A stretch of DNA of 64,000 nt from Flavobacterium sp. (GCF_004295795.1 NZ_SEBR01000007.1:1-64000), one strand, 5' to 3'. Positions 27,803 to 36,605 are shown, counted from the stretch's first letter. The notes: a model not told the origin generated them from the sequence alone. Translations and numbers: made by a program.

Positions 27803-27830
27803 AACGGAAGTAACCCTTCCGTTTTTTTTA
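27803..27830 (+). terminator. Rho-independent terminator after the S8 protease pair
   Basis: Stem AACGGAAG / CTTCCGTT with loop TAACC, followed by eight T. It lies 21 bases after the stop of protease B. Confidence 0.88.
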
Positions 27831-27836
27831 TTTTTG
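27829..27836 (+). promoter_or_regulatory. -7 promoter element of the M1 peptidase gene (TATTTTTG)
   Basis: Exact TAnnTTTG match, overlapping the end of the upstream terminator T-run and ending only five bases before the ATG at 27842. Transcription would start at or just before the start codon, giving a leaderless mRNA. Confidence 0.5.
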
Positions 27837-27841
27837 GGAAT

Positions 27842-29707
27842 ATGAAAAACATGATTTTACTCGCGCTTTTCGGATGCATTTCAGTCCACGCGCAAAACGG
27901 TTACTGGCAACAGCACGTCAATTACAAAATGGACGTTTCCATGGACGTGAAAACTTACAGATACAAAGGAAAACAGACGCTCGAGTACACGAACAATTCA
28001 CCCGATACCTTGCGCCGCGTGTTCTATCATCTGTACAACAACGCCTTCCAACCCGGAAGCGAGATGGACGCGAGAATCCAATCGATTAAAGATCCTGACG
28101 GACGAATGGTCACCAAAACCAAAGGCGCCGACGGAAAAGACATCGTCAAAAGTCGCATCGCCGCGTTGAAACCGGAAGAAATCGGTTATCTGAAAATCGA
28201 CAATTTCAAGCAGGACGGCGCTTCCGCGGATGCCAAAACAGTCGGGACAATCCTCGAAGTCACTTTGGCAAAACCGATTCTGCCGCACGCCAAGTCGACT
28301 TTTTCGCTTGATTTTGACGGACAGGTTCCGGTTCAGATCCGTCGTTCCGGACGCAATAATTCCGAAGGTGTCGATCTTTCGATGTCGCAATGGTATCCGA
28401 AATTGGCCGAATACGACTTCGAAGGCTGGCACACCGATCCTTACATCGCGCGTGAATTCCACGGCGTTTGGGGCGATTTCGACGTGAAGATCACGATCGA
28501 CAAAGAGTACGTTTTGGGCGGAACGGGTTATTTGCAGAATCCGAACGAGATTGGGCATGGCTATCAGGACAAGGGAAAAACGGTCGAATATCCGAAAAAG
28601 GCGAAAACCTTGACCTGGCATTTCGTGGCGCCGATGGTTCACGATTTCACTTGGGCCGCCGATCCAAAATACAACCACGACGTTTTCGACGGACCGAACG
28701 GCGTAAAATTGCATTTTTTGTGGCTCGACAATGCGGAATTCAACAAGAATTGGAAAGATTTGCAACCTGCGACGGCGCGTCTTATGGACATTTATAACAA
28801 AACCGTCGGCAATTATCCTTACGAGCAATATTCGGTGATTCAAGGCGGCGACGGCGGAATGGAATACGCGATGTGCACCTTGATTATGGGAACGGGCAAA
28901 TTCGACGGACTTTTGGGCGTCACCGCTCACGAAATGGCGCACTCGTGGTTTCAGCACGTTTTGGCTTCGAACGAGAGCAAACACGGTTGGATGGACGAAG
29001 GTTTCACGTCATTCCTCGAAGACTTCGGACTCAACGAGATCGCCGATAAAAAGTCTGAAAATCCTTGGGCTGGCGCTTATCGCGGATACAATTCCATGGC
29101 AAATTCGGGTGTCGAACAGCCGCAGTCGACGCATTCCGATCGATTTGACCAAAATCGCGTTTACAGCATCACGTCTTACAGCAAAGGCGAGATTTTCCTT
29201 TCGCAACTCATTTACGTGATCGGGCGGGAGAATCTGATGAAAGCAATAAAGCGGTATTATGCCGATTTCAAGTTCAAACATCCAACTCCGAATGACATCA
29301 AACGCGAGGCAGAAAAAACTTCGGGCGCGATTCTGGATTGGTATTTGACAGATTGGACGCAAACCACGAATACGATCGATTACGGCATAAAATCGGTAAG
29401 CGAAACTGCCGACGCGACTTCGGTTACGCTCGAAAGAATCGGGCGAATGCCAATGCCGATCGATCTTATCGTCGAATTCGAAAACGGTACGAAAGAATAC
29501 TTCTACGTTCCGCTTCGCATGATGAGTTTCGAAAAACCGAGTCCTTACCCGAGTTTGAAACGCACGGTTTTGCAAGATTGGGCTTGGGCGATGCCGACTT
29601 ATGAATTCAAGATTCCGATCAAATCCGGAAAGGTGAAAACAATCCAGATCGATCCCAGCGGACTTATGGCCGACGTCAAACCCGAAAACAATTCGTGGAA
29701 AAAATAA
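27842..29707 (+). CDS. M1 family zinc metallopeptidase
   Basis: A 621-residue exported aminopeptidase-like enzyme. Signal peptide MKNMILLALFGCISVHA-Q. The zinc motif is H363-E-M-A-H367, with third ligand E386 in GWMDEGF, and a GGMEYAM motif (residues about 338-345) matching the GxMEN substrate motif in variant form. The N-terminal half is the beta-sandwich of M1 enzymes. Followed by a terminator. Confidence 0.95.
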   Translation: MKNMILLALFGCISVHAQNGYWQQHVNYKMDVSMDVKTYRYKGKQTLEYTNNSPDTLRRVFYHLYNNAFQPGSEMDARIQSIKDPDGRMVTKTKGADGKDIVKSRIAALKPEEIGYLKIDNFKQDGASADAKTVGTILEVTLAKPILPHAKSTFSLDFDGQVPVQIRRSGRNNSEGVDLSMSQWYPKLAEYDFEGWHTDPYIAREFHGVWGDFDVKITIDKEYVLGGTGYLQNPNEIGHGYQDKGKTVEYPKKAKTLTWHFVAPMVHDFTWAADPKYNHDVFDGPNGVKLHFLWLDNAEFNKNWKDLQPATARLMDIYNKTVGNYPYEQYSVIQGGDGGMEYAMCTLIMGTGKFDGLLGVTAHEMAHSWFQHVLASNESKHGWMDEGFTSFLEDFGLNEIADKKSENPWAGAYRGYNSMANSGVEQPQSTHSDRFDQNRVYSITSYSKGEIFLSQLIYVIGRENLMKAIKRYYADFKFKHPTPNDIKREAEKTSGAILDWYLTDWTQTTNTIDYGIKSVSETADATSVTLERIGRMPMPIDLIVEFENGTKEYFYVPLRMMSFEKPSPYPSLKRTVLQDWAWAMPTYEFKIPIKSGKVKTIQIDPSGLMADVKPENNSWKK

Positions 29708-29727
29708 CTTTCGATTTTCTATTTTAG

Positions 29728-29753
29728 AGCGGGCTTTTCAGTCCGCTTTTTTT
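29728..29753 (+). terminator. Rho-independent terminator of the M1 peptidase gene
   Basis: Stem GCGGGC / GTCCGC (one G-T pair) with loop TTTTCA and seven T after it. Confidence 0.85.
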
Positions 29754-29772
29754 ATCCGAAAAAATCTGTTCT

Positions 29773-30477
29773 ATGAGATATCTAGTTGTGGCTTTTTGCT
29801 TTATCGCGCTTTTTTCGTGCAACAAAAATCCGAAGGAAAAAACAATTATAGACAACCAGAAAGCGTCCGATTGCGATACGATTCTCAAAGTTCTTGCCCG
29901 ACAATCTGGTTTGAATCTGAAGGATTACGACGCGTTTTTTGTCCGGATCGAATCGCAGGCAAAAGACGAAATCACGATTCAAGTTTATGCGGAAAATGCT
30001 GTAGAAAACGAGCAAAAGAACGAAAGCACGATCGCTTGGCTCAAACTTACTCCGTCGGGAAAAGAACTTTACGACATCACATCCGATCCTGAAAATCCAA
30101 AGAAAATGCACCTCGAGGAATCGCTTTTGCAACAACTCGCAAAAAGTTGCCGGTTCGAGATTCCCGAAAAAGCCGACGATTTGCCTGACGGAATGCTTTC
30201 AAAAGAAACCGCCAACATCAAAAACCTCAGCATTCAAGAAGCTTACGGTCAATTTTTGATCTCGAAAGAATTCGAGGATGCAAAACTTCTTTTGCCGTAT
30301 CTGCCCAAAAACGACACGATCGTCAAAGTTGGAGAAAATGGCCTGATCGACATCGATTACAAACTTTCCGGAAAGGCGATTTTCATGACCTTGAACTATG
30401 AAGGCGGCGTGACCGAAATCAGTTTCGAGCAACTTGGAAAAAATGTGAAGCGACAGATCACGCATTCTGCCGATTGA
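29773..30477 (+). CDS. Unrecognised lipoprotein
   Basis: A 234-residue lipoprotein with signal MRYLVVAFCFIALFSC (lipobox LFSC, Cys16). The mature protein is charged and has no recognised family; segments such as KVLARQSGLNLKDYDAFF and LISKEFEDAKLLLPYLP look globular. It is monocistronic, with a terminator on each side. Function unknown. Confidence 0.8.
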   Translation: MRYLVVAFCFIALFSCNKNPKEKTIIDNQKASDCDTILKVLARQSGLNLKDYDAFFVRIESQAKDEITIQVYAENAVENEQKNESTIAWLKLTPSGKELYDITSDPENPKKMHLEESLLQQLAKSCRFEIPEKADDLPDGMLSKETANIKNLSIQEAYGQFLISKEFEDAKLLLPYLPKNDTIVKVGENGLIDIDYKLSGKAIFMTLNYEGGVTEISFEQLGKNVKRQITHSAD

Positions 30478-30520
30478 TTCTAGGACAGCTTTCCGCTGAA
30501 GTCGATATGTCCAAAAAGCA

Positions 30521-30560
30521 AAAAACCCTTCCAAATTTACTTTAGAAGGGTTTCTGTTTT
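30521..30560. terminator. Hairpin terminator after the 29773 lipoprotein gene
   Basis: Stem AAACCCTTC (30523-30531) / GAAGGGTTT (30545-30553), followed by TCTGTTTT on the plus strand. An A-run on the left makes it possible in both directions. Confidence 0.65.
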
Positions 30561-30801
30561 CAGGTATGCCAAATCATCGGCTTTTCCCTGAAATGCGCCT
30601 GAAATTTGATCTCAGGACTTCGTGTTGAGTTGTTGTTGAGTTGTAGTAGTTATCCGCTTTTTTTGCCAGCAGTTGTTTCTTCAACCTGCGGATAGCGCTT
30701 ATATTTTCAGAACGTCAATTTCTATAATGTAAAGTTACGTCAGCCTTGAGTGTTTTGCGTTTCAGCATTTTACCCAAGATTTACACGATTTTCATTTAAA
30801 G

Positions 30802-30842
30802 AAAATGCCCTCAGAATTCGTTGCAGTTTCCAAGGGCATTTT
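30802..30842 (-). terminator. Terminator of the Thr-rich exported protein gene
   Basis: Ten-base perfect stem AAAATGCCCT (30802-30811) / AGGGCATTTT (30833-30842) with a 21-base loop. On the minus strand it ends TTTTCTTT. It lies 24 bases after the stop of the next gene. Confidence 0.75.
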
Positions 30843-30865
30843 TCTCAATGGTTGTCACACATTCC

Positions 30866-31138
30866 TTATTTTGTCGGAGCCGGAACAGCTTTTTTCTCTG
30901 TTGTGGTCGTCTCCGTTTTGGTTGCTGGGCTAGTTGTAGTTGCCGGAGTCTGTGACGAAGTGGTTGTGGTTGTTGTCTGGGACGCTTTTTTGGCATCAGG
31001 AGAAGTCGTAGTCGAAGTTGACGTAGAAGTCGCCGGAGTCGCGGTCTCAGTTTTAGTAGTTTTGGTTTCTTTTTTTGTTTCCTGTGCAGATGCGAAAGCT
31101 CCGGTCAAGAGCATGGCGCAAAAAAGCAATTTTTTCAT
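30866..31138 (-). CDS. Small Thr/Ser/Pro-rich exported protein
   Basis: A 90-residue protein with signal peptide MKKLLFCAMLLTGAFASA-Q. The mature part is almost wholly Thr, Ser, Ala, Pro and Lys (TKTETATPATSTSTSTTT), so it is disordered and low-complexity. Presence of a signal peptide, an own terminator and flanking space supports a real gene over the longer opposite-strand frame. Similar short T/K-rich peptides occur in Flavobacteriia with no known role; a wall- or surface-coating part or a heavily O-glycosylated product is possible but speculative. Confidence 0.65.
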   Translation of the reverse strand: MKKLLFCAMLLTGAFASAQETKKETKTTKTETATPATSTSTSTTTSPDAKKASQTTTTTTSSQTPATTTSPATKTETTTTEKKAVPAPTK

Positions 31139-31303
31139 GAGTATGTTATTTCGTTGTTGTTTCTTTTGCTCAGAAGAAGCAAGTTCGGTGCCGCTATCCG
31201 AAACGTGTCGGAAATGACTTATACCGATTCATCAAACGGCTGATTATCAGATGAAAAATAACTATTCCGACAAAAATCCGGCAGCATTCCGTCGGACACA
31301 AAA

Positions 31304-31357
31304 CTGTGGAAACCTGTGGAAGCATTGTAGAAATTTCCCCGAAAAACCTGTAGAAGC
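31304..31357. repeat. Four degenerate 10-bp direct repeats upstream of rnpA
   Basis: CTGTGGAAAC, CTGTGGAAGC, TTGTAGAAAT and CTGTAGAAGC at 31304, 31314, 31325 and 31348. They share TGT(G/A)GAA. They lie in the 251-base gap before rnpA, just upstream of its -7 element, so they could be binding sites for a regulator. They resemble the TGTGGA half of a DnaA box only in part. Confidence 0.45.
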
Positions 31358-31376
31358 GATTCCCGACTCACTTTCG

Positions 31377-31384
31377 TACTTTTG
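31377..31384 (+). promoter_or_regulatory. -7 promoter element of rnpA (TACTTTTG)
   Basis: Exact TAnnTTTG match ending five bases before the rnpA ATG, implying a leaderless or nearly leaderless transcript. Confidence 0.55.
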
Positions 31385-31389
31385 CCGAT

Positions 31390-31779
31390 ATGGCGTTCAC
31401 TTACCCAAAATCTGAAAAACTCAAAAGCCGAAAGACGATCGAAAAATTGTTTTCCGAAGGAAAATCGGTTTCAAAATTCCCTTTGCGCTTGGTTTACGTC
31501 GAAAATCCGGACGAAATCGAAACGATCCAAATGGGCGTTTCGGTTTCCAAACGCAATTTCAAAAAAGCCGTCGATCGCAATATTTTCAAACGACAGTTGC
31601 GCGAAGCCTATCGGTTGAACAAACACATTTTGCTCGAAAACCTCGACAAACCTTATGCTTTCATGTTTTTGTACCAATCCAAAGACAGACTTTCGCACGA
31701 GGAAATCCAATCCAAAACCATCGCACTTTTTGAGAAATTCAAAGTGCGGGATCTTCCGAAATTGGATGAAAACCGATAA
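31390..31779 (+). CDS. rnpA: Ribonuclease P protein component
   Basis: A 129-residue basic protein that supports the RNase P RNA in tRNA 5' processing. The RNR signature is present as AVDRNIFKRQLREAYR, preceded by MGVSVSKRNFKKA. Length is normal. It is first in a run with DUF4349, S41 peptidase and OmpA genes; rpmH is not next to it in this window. Confidence 0.95.
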   Translation: MAFTYPKSEKLKSRKTIEKLFSEGKSVSKFPLRLVYVENPDEIETIQMGVSVSKRNFKKAVDRNIFKRQLREAYRLNKHILLENLDKPYAFMFLYQSKDRLSHEEIQSKTIALFEKFKVRDLPKLDENR

Positions 31780-31823
31780 TACTTTTTTACCGATTGTTTT
31801 CGTTCTAACACAAACCAACACCA

Positions 31824-32699
31824 ATGAAAACAATTTTTACGCTCTTGCTTTCGGCTTGCATTCTTGTCGGATGCAACAAAAAATCGGAGCCTGCCGACAA
31901 AACTTATTATGCTTCCGCGGAAACCACCGAAGAAGTCGCTGCAGTCGAGGAATCCGCTCCCGCCGCCGACATGAAAGTTATGGCCTCACCGCTTCCACCA
32001 AAAGTCGATCGCGTGGACTTCGTGAAACCCGTCGTACAAATCCAGCAGAAAATCATCCGTTCGGCCGATCTCAAATTCCAGACCGACGACCTTTCTAAAA
32101 CCAGCGGGCGCATCCTTTCCTCTTTAAAAAAATTCGGTGGTTTTCTGCAAGACGACAGCGAAACCAAAGAAAATGACCAAGTCTCGAGAACTATTTTGGT
32201 GCGCGTTCCGGCGAAAAATTTCGATGCTTTCCTTACCCAAATCTCCGAAGGAGTCGCTTTTTTTGACGAAAAGAACATCACTTCCCAAAACGTCACAGCC
32301 GAGTACATCGACAACGAATCGCGAGTCAAAACCCAAAAGGCGCTCGAAAATCGCTATCTGCAACTTTTGGGAAAAGCCAACAAGGTTTCGGAAATGCTTG
32401 AAATTGAGGAAAAACTCTCGCAAATCAGGGAAGAAATCGAAGCCAAGCAAGCGCGTTTGAATTATCTACAGACGCAAGTCGACATGAGCGCTTTCACCAT
32501 CACTTTCTACAAAAATGTTCCGCAAAAGGAAAGTGCGTCGGTTTCCTTTGGAAGCAAAATCTGGAACGCCGTGGTTTCAGGCTTGAACGGCCTTTTGGAT
32601 TTCTTGGTCGGCCTGCTCGAAATGTGGCCTTTTATTATTATTTTAGTCGCCCTCATACTGTTCTTCCGCAAGCGATTCAGAAGACGGAAAACCAATTGA
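31824..32699 (+). CDS. DUF4349 domain lipoprotein
   Basis: A 291-residue lipoprotein (signal MKTIFTLLLSACILVGC, lipobox LVGC). The DUF4349 domain spans about 70-280: IRSADLKFQTDDL, a coiled coil around EIEEKLSQIREEIEAKQAR, the TFYKN strand, and one C-terminal transmembrane helix (FIIILVALILFF) followed by basic KRFRRRK. With a lipid anchor at one end and a membrane helix at the other, it may bridge membranes or sheets; function is not established. Forty-four bases after rnpA and three before the S41 gene. Confidence 0.88.
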   Translation: MKTIFTLLLSACILVGCNKKSEPADKTYYASAETTEEVAAVEESAPAADMKVMASPLPPKVDRVDFVKPVVQIQQKIIRSADLKFQTDDLSKTSGRILSSLKKFGGFLQDDSETKENDQVSRTILVRVPAKNFDAFLTQISEGVAFFDEKNITSQNVTAEYIDNESRVKTQKALENRYLQLLGKANKVSEMLEIEEKLSQIREEIEAKQARLNYLQTQVDMSAFTITFYKNVPQKESASVSFGSKIWNAVVSGLNGLLDFLVGLLEMWPFIIILVALILFFRKRFRRRKTN

Positions 32700-32702
32700 A
32701 TC

Positions 32703-34340
32703 ATGTACACTTTCCTTAAGAAAAGATATGTGCTTCCCGCTGTCGGAGCCGGACTTTTGTTCGTTGGCGCCAGTTTTAGGGAAGACTTTTTCGAAGTTGC
32801 CAAACAAATCGAGATTTTCACCGAACTCTTCAAGGCCGTAAACGAGAATTACGTAGACGAGACGAATCCGGGCGAACTCATGGATCACGCGATCAAGAAC
32901 ATGCTCGCCGATCTCGATCCTTACACGGTTTATTTCAACGAGGCCGATGTGGTTAAATTCAAGATCAACAATACGGGCGAATACACAGGAATCGGAGCGC
33001 TTTTAACGCGCAAAGAAGGCGTTTTGATCGTGAAAGAACCGTACAAGGGTTATCCGGCAGACAAAGCCGGACTCAAAGCCGGAGATGAAATTGTCCAGAT
33101 TGGCGACGTGAGTCTCATCGATTTCAAGGAAGACGCCGGCCAATTGCTCAAAGGCGCGAAAAACACCAAGATCGATCTCAAGTACAAACGTCAGGGCAAA
33201 GTCATGACGACGCAGTTGGTTTTGGACGAAGTCGAGCTCAAAGCCGTTCCGTTTTTCTCGAAAGTCGACGACAAAACCGGTTATATCGTGCTTTCCCAAT
33301 TCAACAAACGCGCGTCTTTGGAAACCAAAGAAGCTTTGGAAAGTTTAAAACGCGACGGAGCCGAAAGAATCATTCTCGATTTGAGAGGCAATCCCGGTGG
33401 ACTTTTGGCCGAAGCGGTGAACATCTGCAATTTATTTGTTCCGAAGGGTGAAGTGATCGTGACCACGAAATCCAAGCTCGAGAAACACAACAATACCTAC
33501 AAAACAACTCGCGATCCCGTCGACGCCGAGATTCCTTTGGTGATTTTGGTAGACGGAAAGTCGGCATCAGCTTCGGAAATCGTTTCGGGCGCGCTGCAGG
33601 ATTTGGATCGCGCGGTGATTGTCGGGAGCAGAAGTTTCGGAAAAGGTTTGGTGCAACGTCCGATAGATCTCACTTACGGAACGCAGCTCAAAGTTACGAT
33701 CTCGCGTTATTACACGCCTTCTGGCCGATGCATACAGGCTTTGGATTACGCGCACCGCGACAAGGACGGAAAAGCGATCCGAACCGAAGCGGCCAAATAC
33801 AATGCATTCAAAACCCGAAAAGGACGCACGGTCTTTGACGGTGGCGGAATTCAGCCTGACGTTGAACTTTCTGAAGCAAAAGCCAGCCCAATCTCTGACG
33901 CTTTGATCAAAAACGACGGGATTTTCAATTACGTAACCGATTATTATTACAAACATCCGGGCAACGACAAAACGGTTCCGGCCATTTCCGATGCTGATTT
34001 CGTCGATTTCAAAGCCTTTCTCAAAAAAACGAATTTCTCTTTTGACACCGATACCGAAGTCGCTTTGAAAAAAACATTGGAAGCGGCCAAAAAAGAAAAA
34101 ATCGACGCCTCGATCCAAACGGAATACCAGTCGCTTTTGTCGGCTTTGCAAAAAAGTGAGGATGCGCAAATCTCGAAAAACCAGAATGAAATCAAGGAGC
34201 TTATCCGCGATGAAGCCATAAAACGCTACCAGTACAAGGAAGGCCTTTACCAATATTACACGAAGAACAATTCCGAAATCAAGAAAGCCGTCGCAATTTT
34301 GAACGCTCCGGCCGAATACAACAAGTTACTCAAGATCTAA
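32703..34340 (+). CDS. S41 family carboxyl-terminal processing peptidase (CtpA-like)
   Basis: A 545-residue periplasmic protease. An N-terminal hydrophobic segment (VLPAVGAGLLFVGASF) anchors or exports it. The PDZ domain covers about 85-170 (GIGALLTRKEGVLIV). The catalytic Ser-Lys dyad lies in GKSASASEI (S287 region) and SFGKGLVQ (Lys near 314). The C-terminal 160 residues are charged and helical (KKTLEAAKKEKIDAS), as in the Bacteroidota group. It is between DUF4349 and OmpA genes in one operon. Confidence 0.93.
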   Translation: MYTFLKKRYVLPAVGAGLLFVGASFREDFFEVAKQIEIFTELFKAVNENYVDETNPGELMDHAIKNMLADLDPYTVYFNEADVVKFKINNTGEYTGIGALLTRKEGVLIVKEPYKGYPADKAGLKAGDEIVQIGDVSLIDFKEDAGQLLKGAKNTKIDLKYKRQGKVMTTQLVLDEVELKAVPFFSKVDDKTGYIVLSQFNKRASLETKEALESLKRDGAERIILDLRGNPGGLLAEAVNICNLFVPKGEVIVTTKSKLEKHNNTYKTTRDPVDAEIPLVILVDGKSASASEIVSGALQDLDRAVIVGSRSFGKGLVQRPIDLTYGTQLKVTISRYYTPSGRCIQALDYAHRDKDGKAIRTEAAKYNAFKTRKGRTVFDGGGIQPDVELSEAKASPISDALIKNDGIFNYVTDYYYKHPGNDKTVPAISDADFVDFKAFLKKTNFSFDTDTEVALKKTLEAAKKEKIDASIQTEYQSLLSALQKSEDAQISKNQNEIKELIRDEAIKRYQYKEGLYQYYTKNNSEIKKAVAILNAPAEYNKLLKI

Positions 34341-34341
34341 A

Positions 34342-35160
34342 ATGCGTCTGAAAACCTTACTGTCGCTATTGTTCCTGTGCGCCATCGGTCATGCTCAGGA
34401 AAACGTTGTCCAATCGGTTTATTTTCAATTCGACAAATTCGCGCTCGACGCCAATCAGGGCAAAGCCGTAGTCGATTTTATCAAGAAAGCCGACTCCACG
34501 CGAATCGAATCCATAGAAATTTTCGGATACACTGACGACCGCGGAAAAGATGCGTACAACACCAAACTTTCCACCCAACGCGCGGCCGAAGTCCAAAAAC
34601 GAATCGTTGCCGCCGGAATCAAAAGCAAAGTTATCGTGACCATCGAAGGAAAAGGGAAAATCACGATCGAAGACGATTTGGAACCCGAGAAAATTCCGGA
34701 GAAGCGCTCCAAAAACAGGCGCGTCGACGTGGTTTTGAACCTGCGTCCGTTGCCAAAGATCGTGCTTCCGGGAATGTACACCGCGATTCCAAAGAATCCC
34801 GTCATTGGCGATCACATCTATCTCGAAAACCTTTTGTTCGAACGCGGCAGCAGCAAACTGACTTTCAAGGCCAAGACGCAACTTGATCAGTTGGCCAAAA
34901 TCCTCCAAAAACAAAAAAACTTAAATTTCGAGATTCAGGGACATGTTTGCTGTGTTCCGCCCTATCAGAACGAAGCCATCGATTTGGCGACCAAAAAGCG
35001 CAAACTTTCCACGAATCGCGCCGAGGCCGTCTACAAATATCTCGCGGTCAAAAAAATCGCGAAAGAGCGCATGACTTTCAAGGGTTATGGGAATAAAGTG
35101 CCGCTTGGAAAAGATTTCGAATACGACCGACGCGTTGAATTGGTAATCACCAAAATCTAA
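34342..35160 (+). CDS. OmpA-family protein with two OmpA-like domains
   Basis: A 272-residue exported protein (signal MRLKTLLSLLFLCAIGHA-Q). It has two peptidoglycan-binding OmpA_C-like repeats: residues about 22-130 (FGYTDDRGKDAYN, then KRSKNRRVDVVL) and about 155-272 (FERGSSKLTFKAK, then YDRRVELVITKI). The second contains a CC pair (HVCCVPP). No beta-barrel is present, so it is a periplasmic peptidoglycan-binding protein. It starts one base after the S41 stop and ends the operon at a terminator. Confidence 0.9.
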   Translation: MRLKTLLSLLFLCAIGHAQENVVQSVYFQFDKFALDANQGKAVVDFIKKADSTRIESIEIFGYTDDRGKDAYNTKLSTQRAAEVQKRIVAAGIKSKVIVTIEGKGKITIEDDLEPEKIPEKRSKNRRVDVVLNLRPLPKIVLPGMYTAIPKNPVIGDHIYLENLLFERGSSKLTFKAKTQLDQLAKILQKQKNLNFEIQGHVCCVPPYQNEAIDLATKKRKLSTNRAEAVYKYLAVKKIAKERMTFKGYGNKVPLGKDFEYDRRVELVITKI

Positions 35161-35165
35161 AATCA

Positions 35166-35190
35166 GGCCCGATTTGTTCGGGTTTTTTTA
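35166..35190 (+). terminator. Terminator of the rnpA-ompA operon
   Basis: Stem CCCGA / TCGGG with loop TTTGT, followed by seven T; it overlaps the end of the converging elaA gene. Confidence 0.8.
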
Positions 35191-35634
35191 TGCGCGTTTC
35201 ATGTGAATATGCGGAATATCATCCTCCAGATATTCTTCGCCTTCACTCACAAAACCGTGAGATTCATAGAATTTCTTGAGATACAATTGCGCCGAGATCG
35301 CGATTTCGGTTTGCCCGAATTCATCCGAAATGACGTTTATTGCTTCGCGGATCAAATCGTGTCCAAATTTGTTCGCGCGAACGTTTTGCGCAACAACGAC
35401 ACGCCCGATAGAAGTTTCCTCGTAAGAAATTCCCTTGTCGAACAACCTCGCGTAAGCGACGATTTTTCCGTCGATTTCCCCAAACAGATGTAACGCAACG
35501 TCATCCTTTCCATCTATGTCCTGATAAACGCAGTTTTGCTCGACGACAAAGACCTCAGAACGCAATTGCAGGATTTGGTATAGCTCGGCAGCAGAAAGCG
35601 CCTCAAAACGCTTTATTTTGAATTTTAATTCCAT
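35188..35634 (-). CDS. GNAT acetyltransferase, ElaA family
   Basis: A 148-residue acetyltransferase. ElaA hallmarks are LRSEVFVVEQNCVYQDIDGKD, IGRVVV and the C-terminal FVSEGEEYLEDDIPHIHM. The acetyl-CoA loop is the weak VRANKFGHDLI (in place of RGxGxG). Substrate unknown. It starts two bases after the DUF4837 stop and closes a three-gene minus-strand run with mltD-like and DUF4837 genes. Confidence 0.9.
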   Translation of the reverse strand: MELKFKIKRFEALSAAELYQILQLRSEVFVVEQNCVYQDIDGKDDVALHLFGEIDGKIVAYARLFDKGISYEETSIGRVVVAQNVRANKFGHDLIREAINVISDEFGQTEIAISAQLYLKKFYESHGFVSEGEEYLEDDIPHIHMKRA

Positions 35635-35636
35635 TT

Positions 35637-36605
35637 TTATTTTTTAGAAGGGAAACGAAGCGTTTTCAGGATGGCTTCCAATTCGAACATCAACTCGCGC
35701 TTTTCACGTGACGGCGCGTAGCAAAAACCTTCAGCGACGATGTAAATATGGCGTTTGGCGTCGTAAATGCAATAATTCAGGAACGGTCCGGACATGAAAT
35801 CGTTGTTCAGTTGCCAGGTTCCGCGGGTTTCGAAAGCGCGGTGTCCGTCAATCGACAAATTCGAGAAATAAGGCGTATAGGAGTTTTCAGTCATCATATC
35901 GGCATTTGGTTTTGTGCCGTGGATGTATTTTCTTCCGATGGAATCGCGAACGTCCACAATCTTTCCGACAGTAGGCGTTCCGATAAATTTTTCGGGAATC
36001 TGGTAAATGATGATACTTGTACTTCCCGAGACGATTTCCTTTTTGAACCAAAGAAATTTGCGGCGTTTCATCACCATTCGGTAATCTGGCGGAATGTCGA
36101 GCGCAACCTTGAATTTGGCCTCGACGGCTTTGTCGCTTGCGAGCGATTTCCTCAAATGGATTTGCGCCTGCCGGATTTCGGTATTCCTGATTCTGTTTAT
36201 GATTTCGGGCGCGTTTTCCTCAATCAGATTGATGATATCGGCTGTGTTTTTCCCGTAGATGTAAACGACGTTTTGAGGCGTCATAAACTGATCTTGCTTG
36301 ATCTCGAAACTTGTTCGGTCGGTTTTTTTTATAACGATGATGTTTCGGCTGTTTGTCGTGTAACCTTCGAGCAGCTTCACCGGATACTGATTGATCGTGA
36401 AAAGCGGTTCTTCCTGAGGCAAACCCAAAACCGGAGATGCGAATTTATTGCGCAACGAATCACCAATTTCACCGTTCCAAAGCACGTCGTCGATGATAAG
36501 CGAAATCTGGTTGTAGTTCTCGGAAGCTTTCGCATCGGCCTTTTTCCTGTCGCACGAAAGAAAGGCGATCGGCAAAAAAAGCAATAAAAAAAGGGCTTTC
36601 TTCAT
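35637..36605 (-). CDS. DUF4837 family lipoprotein
   Basis: A 322-residue lipoprotein (signal MKKALFLLLFLPIAFLSC, lipobox LSC). Family-type segments include WNGEIGDSLRNKFASPV, the central MKRRKFLWFKKEI, and DFMSGPFLNYCIYDAKR. The function of DUF4837 is unknown; it is a regular neighbour of the lytic transglycosylase gene in Flavobacteriia, suggesting an envelope role. Thirty-nine bases after that gene's stop. Confidence 0.88.
   Translation of the reverse strand: MKKALFLLLFLPIAFLSCDRKKADAKASENYNQISLIIDDVLWNGEIGDSLRNKFASPVLGLPQEEPLFTINQYPVKLLEGYTTNSRNIIVIKKTDRTSFEIKQDQFMTPQNVVYIYGKNTADIINLIEENAPEIINRIRNTEIRQAQIHLRKSLASDKAVEAKFKVALDIPPDYRMVMKRRKFLWFKKEIVSGSTSIIIYQIPEKFIGTPTVGKIVDVRDSIGRKYIHGTKPNADMMTENSYTPYFSNLSIDGHRAFETRGTWQLNNDFMSGPFLNYCIYDAKRHIYIVAEGFCYAPSREKRELMFELEAILKTLRFPSKK

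Larger units (their letters stand above)
30478..30865. other. 388-base gap without a clear gene
   Basis: The gap holds two hairpin terminators (see entries at 30521 and 30802), an 11-bp tandem repeat (TGTTGAGTTGT twice, near 30622-30645), and an inverted repeat TATCCGC...GCGGATA near 30652-30697. On the minus strand one frame is open for 46 codons (30714 down to a stop at 30574) without an ATG. I see no known RNA gene. Confidence 0.6.

Noticed and set aside
30750..31217. Plus-strand 155-codon frame, Val/Ser-rich
   Set aside because: It is the complement of the Thr-rich exported protein gene, which has a proper signal peptide and a terminator; Thr/Ser codons read backwards give Val-rich sequence.
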